DNA of 64,000 nt, taken from Agapetus fuscipes (taxonomy: Eukaryota; Arthropoda; Insecta; Trichoptera; Glossosomatidae). The DNA is taken from assembly GCA_951799405.1 (NCBI GenBank), contig OX637332.1, forward strand, positions 15,753,001 through 15,817,000, in the 5' to 3' direction. Position numbers and translations under genes: made by a program. The stretch's first letter is position 1. Each line of letters starts with the position of its first letter. This document shows positions 43,453 through 55,439 of this stretch, piece after piece. The notes under the pieces are model-generated. The model was not told the origin of the DNA. It searched no databases and was given only the letters and a program-made list of their open reading frames with translations.

Positions 43453-43859
43453 TGCATAAATAGGTACTTACCTTCTAAGCTATAGTTTATTATTTTTTTA
43501 AGTGCATACATTTATGTAGGTAAGGTATCATATTATAATATGTTTTCAATATTGCATGTTTGTTTTCAAACCTGAATGTACAATTTTAAATTAGAAAATA
43601 GAAAACCAAATCATTGCAATTTTATAAATATCATAATTTGAGATTTCGCACCAGCTTGCTTCAAAGTAAAAAGCAAATTGTTCGCAACAGGGAGATGGAA
43701 ATGAGGAGAAGAGAAGAAGGGTTAGTAGAAAACAGCACAGTACTTAAAACTGGCGACCAACTCGGCGTCAAAGTTCGTCGCTAGAGTACCCCTGGAGCAA
43801 TGGTCTCTGAGGTTGGAGTTCTCAAACTATTCCCCTTCAATATTGTGACAATTTAATAT

Positions 43860-44643
43860 CTGTACCTTAGAGCATAAACAACGGTAGTCACATATTTTAG
43901 TAAAATGTGCAGGAGACGAGTTTAAGTGAAAATGTGCACTTTTTTAAACCATCATAACTTCTAAACTAGACGAGATATTTTTGATCTGTAAAAACTGAAA
44001 TGATACTGACTTTCCGTAAATTATTCCTTTGGAAATAAAGGGATCCATGGTTACGGTCCAGCTGAAATGAACCTGACCTGTTGGAAAACTCCCTTCGAAG
44101 AGAGAACACTAAGGGAAACAATCCCTGTTCGGAACCGGTCAGCTCACTCTTAGGTAAAAATTATAAGATTATTGCCAATAATCTTTATGTATTTGTGTGA
44201 TCGTCTGTTTTATGGTTATGACCCCTCGTTGTGCGGTAGGTAAAGACAGAACGTTGTGTGATTTTTTTTTTACTGTCTCAAAACCTGCCTTCGTAGTGGA
44301 CCCAAATTCTTTCATTATGGTGAGGATGAAATACAGGTGTGCCTAGTTTACTAATATTTTATTGAATTTAATTAGCTAGTCCAAAGGTTACAATGCCGAA
44401 TTATTTTATCGATATTTATTAAATGTGAAGTAATGTGAACAACGTATGTGGAACTTCCGTGGTTTATGCTCGCACTTTTATGTGCATCCCATATTTATTA
44501 CACTTGATATCTCAGTAACTATGAGTCCGAGGACTCCAATATTTGTACCACGTCTTATAGAACAGCTAATTATAATAATTTCTGCATCATTAACTCAAAA
44601 ACGCAAAAAAGTGGACTTCCGATATTTATGCTCTAAGGTACAG
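43860..44643. mobile_element. TIR element of ~784 bp without transposase
   Basis: The ends ctgtaccttagagcataaa (43860) and its reverse complement (ending 44643) match for 19 bp, with further matches to about 33 bp. A third, diverged copy of the TIR-type word (acttccgtggtttatgctc) lies at 44453. No transposase frame. Open frame 44446-44724 crosses the right TIR and looks like chance. Superfamily unknown; no target duplication was confirmed. Confidence 0.6.
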
Positions 44644-44804
44644 AATTATGATGAGCCATTTAGTGAAGATATAGGTATATTAAGGCACACAAGCATTCGC
44701 TTTCGCCTGAGGGCTAGATTCTAATAACAATGTATAAAAAAAATAAAAAATAAAATGTAAATAAATAATGTAATCTACAAAAAAAAAAAAAATTACACAA
44801 TGAC

Positions 44805-45064
44805 TATTCCTTGACTTATAGGTTGGTATGAGGCTGGCCACCCATGCTGTAAGAAATGGTTCACTTTGCCAATGTCACCCCTGTTCTAGGGATGGTCAGC
44901 AAAAATTTCAGGGTTTATGTTCATTCGAGGTTTGGATTTTAATTTTTAAGTACACATTCAGCATTTGTAAGTGCGAACTTACACGTGTTTGTTTGTGAGC
45001 ATGCATTTGATATGAGCTTTTAATGTTTATTCATCCTTGGAACTTAGATTATAGAGATCATAGA
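44805..45064 (+). repeat. A-repeat, full-length
   Basis: Canonical 5' boundary ttccttgacttataggttgg and 3' end aacttagattatagagatca. Confidence 0.92.
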
Positions 45065-45555
45065 TAGAAATCGTCAATTTAATTTACGTGAAAATTTTCC
45101 ACTGACAGATAAACGACCCAGTATGCAATACAACAACCACATTAAATGCTTAACTTTATTTGTTTCGCCATTACAATAACAACAATATATATCACAATAA
45201 TATTCATCAGCTTGTGGCTTTCTATCCAGGTGAGCTGATCTCCTTTTTTCTCAAGGTCAATCCTCTTTTGTTTCCATATTCCAATTCTGTCCCATACATG
45301 GACATATTCAAATTTTCCTATTTTCTTTATTTTCCGTACATACTTATTTACTAAGAGCTTAAGGCTTACACGGCCGGCTGATGACTCTGGAGAGATATTT
45401 TCCGGGATCTGTTGTCGTGGTCTATGGGAGCTGGTTGCTTACTTAAATACTTATTTATATGCTTTTGATACAATATTTTACCTTTGTCATAGCTATTCTT
45501 TGCGTAGAGATTTTCCATTTGAAATATTGTTTGATCTTATAGGACCGATTCATGC
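45065..45555. other. Gap with no recognised feature
   Basis: AT-rich; contains repeated caataat/aacaat words near 45170-45205 only. Confidence 0.3.
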
Positions 45556-45796
45556 TCATTGACTGATAGGTTGATATGAGGCTGACCCCCGCGCTTTTAA
45601 AATTGGTTCACTTTTGCCAATGTTACCCCGGTTTCAGGGAAAGGCGGCATGAGATGCAAGGTTTATGTGGGGTTTTGTTTATTTGTATGGACACACGCAG
45701 AATGTGTAGGCGCGAACCTACATGTGCCTGTCTGTGGGAATGCATTTAATGTGAGCCTTAGATGTTAGCATGTCTTTGCAGCTTAGATTGTAGAAA
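45556..45796 (+). repeat. A-repeat, variant, fused to SINE C
   Basis: Diverged copy of the same variant as 38846. It ends gcagcttagattgtag and is followed at once by an A-run and the SINE C body, a chimeric joint. Confidence 0.85.
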
Positions 45797-45957
45797 AAAA
45801 ACATTTATATTTTCAAATACGCTTTCCGCTGGGTGAAGAATTCATATTCCTTTACCTAAGATCGGTCACTAAAGGTTCATCCAGTCTTACAGCAACTGGG
45901 TCTTGCTTGAGTATTGGCGCTTTGTAGCGACGACCAAGCTCGTAAACACCTCTGCGG
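45797..45957 (+). repeat. SINE C body fragment
   Basis: Starts after the tRNA head (aaaaacatttatattttcaa) and runs to gacgaccaagctcgtaaac, where the family sequence stops. The same break word (aagctcgtaaa) ends the copy at 48659-48894. Confidence 0.8.
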
Positions 45958-46084
45958 CACTACAACAAGTGTCATGACCCCTAGAGTCTCTGAAATCTGG
46001 GAAGTCTCCAGCACAGAATTTCTTAAAATAAAAATTGTCCATGAAGGGATGCAGAGCAAGTCTACAGTATGTTTTTGTTGTTGT

Positions 46085-46275
46085 GCAGTAAGATAAACTT
46101 TAAGAGTCGCTTTGGCGGGGTGAGCTGGGAAGGGTTCACGCAGTGCGGGCTGATGCGGGGAGGGGAGGGGAGAGGGGAACCAGCAAGTGTCACATTTGTC
46201 CCGGCGGACCTGCCCCGCGAACTGCCGGCCAAGCCTCCGCCTACTGCCATAGACGGGTAGTGACGTACAACCTAC
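46085..46275. promoter_or_regulatory. GC-rich island with G-quadruplex motif
   Basis: Four G-tracts of four (46157, 46162, 46167, 46174) with loops of 1, 1 and 3 nt form a strong plus-strand G-quadruplex candidate. The island also carries cccggcggacctgcc and ctgccatagacgggtagtga. Short open frames on both strands (up to 62-63 codons) are composition effects. Confidence 0.4.
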
Positions 46276-46299
46276 AGATACTGCTTCTAATATGAGCGC

Positions 46300-46605
46300 A
46301 ACTTCTTCTTCTTCTGTTTCAATCCTGGGATTGGTTTGCAGCAATATCTTGTACTCTTGATCTCCATTCCTCCCTGTCTTGTGCGGCTCTTTTAAGCTCT
46401 GCATATGTTGAGCAGCGCACGTCCACCAGCAGGTCCTCCAGGTACTCTTGGCGTGGGCGTCCCCTAGAGTTGGTTCCCTCGGTCATCCCCTCCATTATGG
46501 CATGCAAGAGACCTTCTTGCCGTATTACATGGCCGATCCATCTTGCACGCCTTTCGGACAAAGTCCTGAGCAGGTGCCTTCCTCCTTGGATTCTATTATT
46601 AGAGC
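46300..46605 (-). pseudogene. LINE C-terminal fragment (third group)
   Basis: Minus-strand frame with LLRTLSERRARWIGHVIRQE, RGRPRQEYLEDLL and KRAAQDREEWRSRV, the post-RT tail of an insect LINE related to but distinct from the RTE-type copies. It ends in an (aga)n run (gaagaagaagaagttgc) after the stop, which looks like its 3' tail. No RT domain. Confidence 0.85.
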
Positions 46606-46830
46606 GCAACTAAGCTGCACATATAGTGCAACTTCTGACTGCATTCTCTCCGAAGGGGTCGCATGTGGCCCGCCTTACGCCAACCACATCAGTTGAAATG
46701 AGTGTTTCCCAGCTCTCGAGGGGGGACTGGTCCTTTTTTCTTGTGATGGCTGAATAAGTTAACACGGTCAGTGGTCTTTTGAAGGCTGAGTAAACCTGAA
46801 TGATATTTCATTTTAGCTCCCCTTCCCCCT
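46606..46830 (-). repeat. SINE B, degenerate, minus strand
   Basis: 3' family end (gcgcaactaagctgcacata) abuts the LINE fragment's 5' break. The body is recognisable (tctccgaaggggtcgcatgt, ccttacgccaaccacatcag); the head is lost. Confidence 0.75.
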
Positions 46831-46845
46831 CCCCCACCCGTAACA

Positions 46846-46993
46846 ACTGGGAAAATCCTACTTCAAGTGAAGTGATTGGCGTAAGGCCGGACCTGTAAAA
46901 ATGTGTAGGTTCTACACGTCATATATAATCCCTTAGAGAACAACCCGGTAAAAAGTTCCAATAAATATGCAGCTTAGTTGCGTTACAGATCTA
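46846..46993 (+). repeat. SINE B, 3' half, plus strand
   Basis: Words tgaagtgattggcgtaaggc and gcagcttagttgcgtta place it as the 3' half of the family. It is inverted relative to the copy just upstream, with a C-rich spacer between them. Confidence 0.72.
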
Positions 46994-47343
46994 CCCGTCT
47001 ACCCGGAGATAAAATCTTAATTAAAATCTCAAAAAAAATTGTCATACAAAGACGTAAGAAGCTTGTACTAGATAGGCTTATAAAAAATAAGAAAAATTTG
47101 TAGATTTAGTCAAATTTCCGATCGTACTTGTCTCAGAAGATCAGAAGAGCTAGGAATATATTTGTGAAAATAGCCTTTTTTATAATATATTGTTATTATT
47201 TATAGCCTTCGTTTTTTATTTCACTGAGAATGCACTACTTTTATATCTGACAGTCAAAAGTTACAAAATGTTTCGATATTGTTTTTATCATTATCAAATT
47301 TTTAACATCTACTCTTTGTAGATACACCATTCATTCATTGTAT

Positions 47344-47640
47344 TGTCACGAACTTGGAGTAACTACGCGCGCCTGTACAGGTACAATAGTATGTGTAGAA
47401 CAGACCAGTATGATCCATGATGGTAGTAGTAAGGTACATGAACGGCGGTAAGGTATGAGCGAAAGATTAATTGATCTGAAATATGCAAGAAAGATCTCTT
47501 TTATGTATATCTTTATAAAGGGACTGCAATAGGGCATCAGGAGAGTGTCTATTAAAACATTGAGCCATGAAGTCGAAAGTCAGAGCTAGAAATCGTGTAA
47601 AATAAATTCTTATAAAATAAATATTTGCTGTTTAATTGTT
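47344..47640 (+). mobile_element. Partial solo LTR, family 1
   Basis: Starts tgtcacgaac and follows the LTR at 3179 in order: gtacaatagt, tgtgtagaaca, agatctctttta, agggactgcaat, gtgtaaaataaattct. The 3' end (the last ~25 bp with the closing CA) is missing or unrecognisable. Tandem aataaa signals are present. Confidence 0.7.
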
Positions 47641-47659
47641 ATGAAGAGAGGCAACTTAA

Positions 47660-47930
47660 AATGAGCTTGAAATTCTGCAGGATCGAATGTCACCCGCCGT
47701 CCTTGGCGCCTTCGCAGCGTCAGTTAGATACAGGGGAGGTGGCAAAAAATCGACCCTGGCGCAATTTGCAACTCATAAAATCCACCGCCAGCCCGCGTAA
47801 CGGGGTAGCAGGTACACGGGCAGGCCATTACCCCGCACCATCAGGGGGAGGTTTTTTACGAGAGGGCGGAATTGTCGCCAGCGGAACTATCGAGTGGGTT
47901 TCAATTGCTGAATTTTGTTTTTCTTGAAGG
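47660..47930. promoter_or_regulatory. GC-rich island, candidate regulatory element
   Basis: Unique, CpG-containing block (gcccgcgtaacggggtagca; ccttggcgccttcgcagcg) immediately downstream of a truncated LTR. A 100-codon plus frame (47625-47927) has no domain and begins inside the LTR, so I do not call a gene. Confidence 0.3.
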
Positions 47931-48658
47931 CCGACCCTTCCTTTCCCCCTTTCTCTCATCTGCAGGTTCAAACTTTTGCACTAGACCGTGTTTTTGCAAC
48001 GGAAAATTGTCAGATTGTAAGTTGAATGATAAAATATTTATTAATGTACGCACTAACTCCTAAAGGTAAAGCGATTGTGCTAAAAAATAGATATTTTGAA
48101 GTAAATTTTTGTTGGTTTTCAATGCATTGTAATTATTTTTGAAATGATTTATTACTTGCATTTAATTTGTTGTTGTAACCTGTTTTTTTTTTGTTAAATG
48201 TATTTGTGAAGAGATGTGCACCTCACCAACCTATTTTGCCAGTCCAGTTGTCTTGATGCAAAAGCAAAAGCTTGTGTGCATGCAATGGCATCTGTTGAAC
48301 CAGAGTCGAAGCTATGGTCCAATGGGCCAGACCTAATTCAAACCAGCGTTATTCTGTTCAAAATACGCCAGTCAAGAATAGCGACTTGTTTCTCTCGGCC
48401 ATAACATTGTATTGCTAAGGTGGTTTGGAAACCATCACATCAATATTGTTAATTAAAAGGTCTACTTATATATATGAAGAGTGAAAGTATTGAATTTATA
48501 AATATTACCTCTGAAGGATCAACCTACATGCTTTTTTTAATCAAGAACTGCTTATTTCTAGGCAAAGGAACATTTGTCATAACAATGATGCAACTATGTA
48601 ACTATATTGGGATGATGTTTAGTTTCCAAAATCATTATCATCTTTAATTTGTGTTTTT
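47931..48658. other. Gap with no recognised feature
   Basis: AT-rich; nothing supported. Confidence 0.35.
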
Positions 48659-48894
48659 GACGGGTCCGTAGCTCAGTGGTAACACTGCGGTCTCTGAATG
48701 GGAAGGTTGTGGGTTCGATTCCCGGCGGAGCATAAACAATATACCATTTATATTTTCAAATTTGCTCTTCGCCGGGTTGAAAAATTCTTAAAACCTTTAC
48801 CAATGACCGGTCACTAAAGGTCCATCCAGTCTTACAGCAACTGGGTCTTGCTTGAGAATTGGCACTTTGTAGCGACGACGATCAAGCTCGTAAA
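48659..48894 (+). repeat. SINE C, fused at its 3' side to SINE B
   Basis: Good head (ccgtagctcagtggtaacac, gttcgattcccggcgg) and body. It stops at gatcaagctcgtaaa, where SINE B begins within a few bases. Confidence 0.88.
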
Positions 48895-49165
48895 AAGGTC
48901 GATAGCTTAATTGGTAGAATGTTTTTCATTCCATGCCGAGAGCAAGGGTTTGATCTCAAAGGTTTACTCAGCCTTCACAAGAAATGAGAACCAGCCCCCC
49001 CGGGAGCTGGGAAACCCCCACTTCAACTGAAAGTGGTTGGTGTGAGGCCGGCCCCCTTACCTGAAAAAATAAATAGGTCCCGAAGCGCCACATGCGACCC
49101 CTTCAGGGATAACGCATTCAAGAAGTTACACTATATGTGTAGCTTAGTTGCGTTTGCGTTGCGAT
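48895..49165 (+). repeat. SINE B, internally deleted, second half of composite
   Basis: Head aggtcgatagcttaattggt, then a deletion of about 50 bp after tttgatctcaaa, then the body to gtgtagcttagttgcgtttg. The head-to-tail fusion with SINE C makes a dimeric SINE. Confidence 0.85.
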
Positions 49166-49572
49166 GAAATTCAACTGCGATAATATTTATTGAAGTTACG
49201 TCATCGATAATAATAATTATTGAAGAATATTTTTATAATCATATTATGAGATTGATGGTTATCCTTTATTATATTACCCTTCGTCGTCGTCATTCGTCGT
49301 CGAGTTTCGATTTTCAAAATCAATGCCATCACAGCAGATGAAACACATTCATGCTCTATAGCAAATTAATTTTTGTATATATGCTGCAATGCGGCGAGCT
49401 TACGCGTGTGTGTTTACAAATGTATGAAAACTTTTAGGAATTAATCTGTTTGTTCATACTAAAAATGTATGGAACAATATTGACATCTAGCGGCAAAACG
49501 TAAAAGTTTTTTTTACATTTTCTTTTATTTCATGCAAATTAAAAATAAAAAAAAAGCCAAATAAAAATGGAT
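49166..49572. other. Gap with no recognised feature
   Basis: AT-rich sequence upstream of the tandem array. A repeated cgtcgt word near 49282-49300 is the only oddity. Confidence 0.3.
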
Positions 49573-51731
49573 TTCAATCTGTAATCTAAGTTGCAAACAT
49601 ATATAACATTTTAAATTCATATTACATGCATTCTTACGAGCAGACATGTATAAGTTCTAATCTAATCTAATCTAAGCTGCAAAGATATATATCATTTAAG
49701 ATTTATATTAAATGCATTCCCACAAGCAGATATGTATAAGTTCCCGCTTACATATGCTGCATGTGTACTTACAACATAACAGCCCATTCCAAATGAACAT
49801 AAGCCCTGCAACTCTTGCCAACCTTCCCTGAAACAAAGGTGAATTTGCAAAGTAAACCATTTTTTAAAGTATGGGTGGTCAGCCTCATACCAACCTATAA
49901 GTCAAGAAAATTATTTTGTGTATTTCTTTACATAATCTAAGTTGCAAAGATACATACCATTTAAGATTCATATTAAATGCATTCCCACACGCAGACAGGT
50001 ACAAGTTCACGCTTACAAATGCCCAATGTGGACTTGCAAAATAAAAAAACTAATCTCAAATGAACATAAGCCCTGCAACTTTTGCCGACTTTTCCTCAAA
50101 CAGAGATAAAATTTGCATGGTAAACCATTGCTTACAGTATGGGTGGTCAGCCACATACTAACCTTTTAGTCAAGGAAATTATTTTGTTTAGTTCTATAAT
50201 CTAAGTTGCAAAGATACATACCATTTGAGATTCATATTAAATGCATTCCCACAAGCAGACAGGTACAAGTTCACGCTTACAAATGCCCAATGTGGACTTG
50301 CAAAATAAAAAAAACTAATCTCAAATGAACATAAGCCCTGCAACTCTTGCCGACTTTTCCTCAAACAGAGATAAAATTTGCATTGTGAACCATTGCTTAC
50401 AGTATGGGTGGTCAGCCACATACTAACCTTTTAGTCAAGGAAATTAATTTGTTTAGTTCATTAATCTAAGTTGCAAAGATACATACCATTTGAGATTCAT
50501 ATTAAATGCATTCCCACAAGCAGACAGGTACAAGTTCACGCTTACAAATGCCCAATGTGGACTTGCAAAATAAAAAAAACTAATCTCAAATGAACATAAG
50601 CCCTGCAACTCTTGCCGACTTTTCCTCAAACAGAGATAAAATTTGCATTGTGAACCATTGCTTACAGTATGGGTGGTCAGCCACATACTAACCTTTTAGT
50701 CAAGGAAATTAATTTGTTTAGTTCATTAATCTAAGTTGCAAAGATACATACCATTTGAGATTCATATTAAATGCATTCCCACAAGCAGACAGGTATAAGT
50801 TCGCGCTTACAAATGCCCCATGTGGACTTATAAAATAAAAAACTAATCTTAAATGAACATAAGCCCTGCAACTCTTGCCGACTTTTCCTCAAACAGAGAT
50901 AAAATTTTCATTGTAAAACAATCTTACAGTATGGGTGGTCAGCCACATACTAACCTATAAGTCAAGGAAATTATTTTGTTTAGTTCTATAATCTAAGTTG
51001 CAAAGATGCATACCATTTGAGATTCATATAAAATGCATTCCCACAAGCAGACAGGTACAAGTTCACGCTTACAAATGCCCAATGTGGACTTGCAAAATAA
51101 AAAAAACTAATCTCAAATGAACATAAGCCCTGCAACTCTTGCCGACTTTTCCTCAAACAGAGATAAAATTTGCATTGTGAACCATTGCTTACAGTATGGG
51201 TGGTCAGCCACATACTAACCTTTTAGTCAAGGAAATTATTTTGTTTAGTTCATTAATCTAAGTTGCAAGATACATACCATTTGAGATTCATATTAAATGC
51301 ATTCCCACTAGCAGACAGGTATAAGTTCGCGCTTACAAATGCCCCATGTGGACTTATAAAATAAAAAACTAATCTCAAATGAACATAAGCCCTGCAACTC
51401 TTGCCGACTTTTCCTCAAACAGAGATAAAATTTTCATGGTAAACCATTCTTACAGTATGGGTGGTCAGCCACATACTAACCTATAAGTCAAGGAAATTAT
51501 TTTGTTAAGTTCTATAATCTAAGTTGCAAAGATACATACCAATCGAGATTCATATTAAATGCATTCCCACAAGCAGACATTTATAAGTTCACGCTTACAC
51601 ATAATGCATGTTGACTTACAACATAAAAACCCAATCTCAAATTAATATAAGCCCTGCAACTCTTGCCAATCTTCCCTGAAACACAGCTGAAATCTTCAAA
51701 GTGAACCATTTTTTAAACTATGGGTGGTCGA
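49573..51731 (-). repeat. Tandem satellite array of A-repeats (~9 units)
   Basis: Head-to-tail minus-strand units. Unit starts (taatctaag) fall at 49933, 50197, 50462, 50727, 50989, 51254 and 51515, giving periods of 264, 265, 265, 262, 265 and 261 bp. Two more diverged, partial units lie at 49573 and 49656, and the last unit breaks off at about 51731. Spacers of ~20 bp between units (aaattattttgtttagttc) are also repeated, so the whole cassette was amplified, not inserted repeatedly. Two unit types alternate from 50462 onward. Short open frames in each unit are not genes. Confidence 0.95.
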
Positions 51732-52204
51732 TTTTCTTTTACAAAGGCTGCATGTTTTTATTTTACATGTTTTCCGAATTTTAACGCGAGGAAACTATGC
51801 GCAATATACACATTCACCAAATGTTAAGGGGTTGGGCTGCGTAGCAGCCAGGGGCAACGCCCCTAGTTCAAATAAAATTATCTGAAGGCAGAGAGAGGAT
51901 TGAAAAAGGTACACCTCCAGTTACTGATATATACAGGCAGACAAATAATAGAAAACATCGATATCTGTATTTGATTATTCTTAAAGTGAACAAAAAAGTG
52001 GTGAAACATTGTTTCATAAAAATATTTATTGTGCTCCGATTTTATACACATCTTGTGATGTTTTTAACGAAGCACTTTTATTTTCAAGTGCTATTCAACC
52101 ACAGCATAATTATTATGCAAAATCTCATCAGAAGCTCCATCATTTGCACCAGTTGTCTGCGGGGAGTGGGATTAGCACCGACAATGTATTTTGATTCCTG
52201 ATAT
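51732..52204. other. Gap with no recognised feature
   Basis: A short patch cagccaggggcaacgcccct (51847-51866) is a small hairpin. Overlapping open frames at 51971-52201 have no domain. Confidence 0.3.
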
Positions 52205-52530
52205 CACATTAAACAGCGATAATTTTTATGCCTACCCTCGCCCCTCGGCTGCATTGTGCTATTCCTAGTATAATGAATATTGTTACAAGATCCCCTGCTG
52301 TGCCGGAGCAATAGATTTGATATAACGCTAACTGGGGGGGTTGGACCGGTACGCTAAAAGTGCAATCAGCATAAGCGTAACGCCCGGGCTAAAGCGCGCT
52401 TAATGGAAGGGTTAGAATCGCCGATCTTGATAATGGTAATTACAGCCTATTGCAATCCTTATTCTAACCGCACTGCCACGTTACCATAACGATATCTACA
52501 GACTGGTTTATTCGGTGTATTGATACGCAT
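52205..52530. promoter_or_regulatory. GC-richer island, strong candidate for conserved non-coding element
   Basis: Unique block mixing GC-rich words (taacgcccgggctaaagcgc) with homeodomain-like taat cores (tggtaattacagcctattgc). It is free of the repeats that saturate its neighbours and has no open frame. Confidence 0.35.
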
Positions 52531-55439
52531 ACATTTATTAAAGTTGGTAGGAATCCGGAATAAAGGAGGAAAACCGGAGAGGACTACAGCTCGACCAAAG
52601 TAAAGTTGATGATTTTTAGCACGCCATATATTCATTTTGATGAATTTTGAAATTTACACACACCGGGAACCCAATCTTTATGCTAAGAGGTCGGTAAAGA
52701 GTGAGAACGAGCTTACGAACGAAATGACGGAAGACACAAAACGTCTTCTTTTTATTTATTTTTATTTTTATACCTATATTCTTTTCAGTTTGACAAGCTG
52801 TCAGGCTAAGCTCAGACCAGAAGTAATACTCGTACACCCGAATAAAATTAAGGTACTTTTTGAAATGTATCATCCAATTTTTGAGCACAATTTGTTAGAA
52901 ATTCTTTACGACTGAAAACTCAGTTCATTATTATTTTCACTTCAACTTCTCTACATACTAGATACTGGATATTGCTGAAAGTACGTTGTCGAAAGCTTTT
53001 TAAGACATTTACTTATTCGTTTTTTTAAATAACCTCGACAATTATGAATTTGATGCAATGATGGAATCAGTCACGTAAATTCTTAGGGTTACAAATACGC
53101 TTTCTTTTTGCTTTATGTTTTTTGTATTAAAATAATCATTTTCTAATAATACTTACCATATAACATAATTAAAGGTTGGTTCAATCTTGCTGTACAAAAC
53201 TTAGAAATAAAAAACTTTATAGTATTTCATTGACAATGTGATCCTGTTTCATCAAGTAATCAGAGTTCATAATCATTCTTAGCGTTGTTCAGCTACTCAC
53301 AAACTTTTATGTGTACCTTTAGAGGACATACTACATAAATTAGTGAATACGTATTTTTAGCATTTAGAATATATTAGACTTAACGCATTCAAGTTTTCTT
53401 TCTTGGTCGTTTTCAATGCTGAAAGAGACAAATAATGATCCAAGCTTACCAGTATTTTGAGTTCCTTCTATGCGTTAGGGTTATCGCGCAGGCAAAACGT
53501 TAATCTGATCCCCTATTGTCAGGAGCTCGTGGGGTATAATTTCGATCACTCGAACTGGGGCCGGTCGGTTAGCATTGAAAACGAATTACCAGAGGGCATT
53601 GTGTGTACTGTAGCTATGTACCTACTACTCACATCAAAAATACCTACTGCTATAGCTAAGGATCACAATATTATTATTATTATTATTATTGCGAGATTTA
53701 TTATTATGGATTTAGGCGACACGAAACAAAATCCGAATAATATACTCAAATGGTTTTTTTTTTTTCTATTTCTGATTCAAAGTCTCACATTGAGTTACAC
53801 AAAGTAAATGCTTATTGAAATAGTTACTGAAAACATAAGAAGAGAGGAAAATTAAATGCGTTGCACAAAATGTAATTGCTTTTTATTTTTCGTGGTTTCA
53901 TTTCATATTCTCAGAAAATATTATGTTTTGTTCACGACACAATAACTACCCATTTAAAATAATATGTACCAATAAAATTATGTAATGTTTCTTACTTTGA
54001 TACTGATAACATTATAGATGGAAATATTTTTTTGTAATATCTGATCTCAAATATCCTGAAATTATTTCGAAGAATGCAATGAGATTAAAAATAATTGACT
54101 AGATTCAGACATTTAATTACTTGTGTATAAGATATTGTTCTTAACATAAAAAGACTGTATGTAACTTCTTTGGAAGCCCAAAGACAACTTTTATTGTAAA
54201 ACTAAAAGTAAACAAATCGTCATGAAATTGGCTTAGTTGTTTTATTATAAGCGTATTGTTTTACTACAAAGAAAACAACCATTATTAAATTATTTTAACT
54301 AGTTTAAGGAAATAAAATTGAAAGTTTCTATTTTCTAGGACGATTCACAGTTTGTTTTGGGATGCATCGTTCAGCTTTCAGCCCCTCAGTCAAAATATAA
54401 ACAGCAGTCATAAAGCAAAATTAAACAAGAATCGCACTTGGGGTGAGCGCCACTCCAGGGACACCCATGCAAGATATGTATCTGAATCATTTGTATCTAA
54501 TACATGTTGTGTTGATAGAAGTGTCAGCTTATTTGTTAAGTGTCGAATAAATCCAGCGGCTTAAATTTTATTGATATTCTTAAAAAAATATGCGCAATTG
54601 TCATTGACGGAAAATATTTGTAAATTTGTGGTCTTAGATTTCTTCTCTGAATTAACAATTTGACTGTTAGATGTATGTATGCTAGTGACAATCTGTGGTT
54701 GCCGCTAACAGCTGGTGGCAAAGTAATAGTTTATGGATAAAATAGAAAAATAATGTGTACTTACAAAGAAACTTTACAAGATACGCCAAGTTCAAAAAAT
54801 CACTTTTTTTTATTATAAATCCTAGTGTAGGTACCTATCTCTACATTGAAACGCTCGTAGGCAATACAGATGAGATGTTTTATTTTTGTACAAAATATGA
54901 TACGGCAAAATTGAGAATCGTCAATAATAATAAAAATTACATACTTAGCAGGACAAAAAAAAAACAGGATTTTTTGTTAATTTATGAGTTAAAAAAATTC
55001 AAATTACAAAAAAATGGTAATAAAAGTTGAAAAACGAGTAAACAGTTGAATAGTAGAATATTTATCACCTAATAAAAGCATGAAATAAATCAACATTCGT
55101 TTTATTGATAATCTTTTTTATTTTTGCTTATTCTAATCCTATACTTTATATGAAAGTATATCCAAGCTAGGAGTGGAGAGGCCCCTACGCGTCAGCATCT
55201 ACGAGTTGACGGAGATATACTGAGAAAGGAAGAAATACTTCACATATCGTGCTAATCAACCTATAGCGTTTTTATCAGTATCAAATCTGTTAGGATTGAC
55301 GAAATTTGGTGTGAAAACCATTGATTTTTATTCAAGTAATTAAGTTTGCCACTTAAATTGATTACAAAATATGATATATTCAAAAGCATGCAGCATCTTG
55401 CATACTTAGGGGTTTATTTATTTTCAGTAAACAAACTCT
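52531..55439. other. 2.9-kb gap with a microsatellite
   Basis: Mostly AT-rich unique DNA. An (att)n microsatellite lies at about 53671-53692. Open frames at 52616-52915 (both strands), 53457-53807, 54352-54564 and 54755-55030 lack domains; the overlap of frames on opposite strands argues against coding. No transposon relic was recognised. Confidence 0.35.

Noticed and set aside
45370..45420. ctgatgactctggagag as another hammerhead core
   Set aside because: No GAAA box, no pairing stem I and no family tail follow on either strand.
45877..46404. 175-codon minus-strand open frame
   Set aside because: It runs across a LINE relic, the G-quadruplex island and an antisense SINE C, so it is a chance frame over unrelated pieces.
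50194..51213. Repeated 75-codon frames suggesting a tandem gene family
   Set aside because: They are the same A-repeat frame in satellite units; other units have frameshifts, with no sign of coding selection.
49573..51731. CRISPR-like array
   Set aside because: Units are ~264 bp and repeated over their full length, with no short repeat and variable spacer structure; the DNA is eukaryotic.
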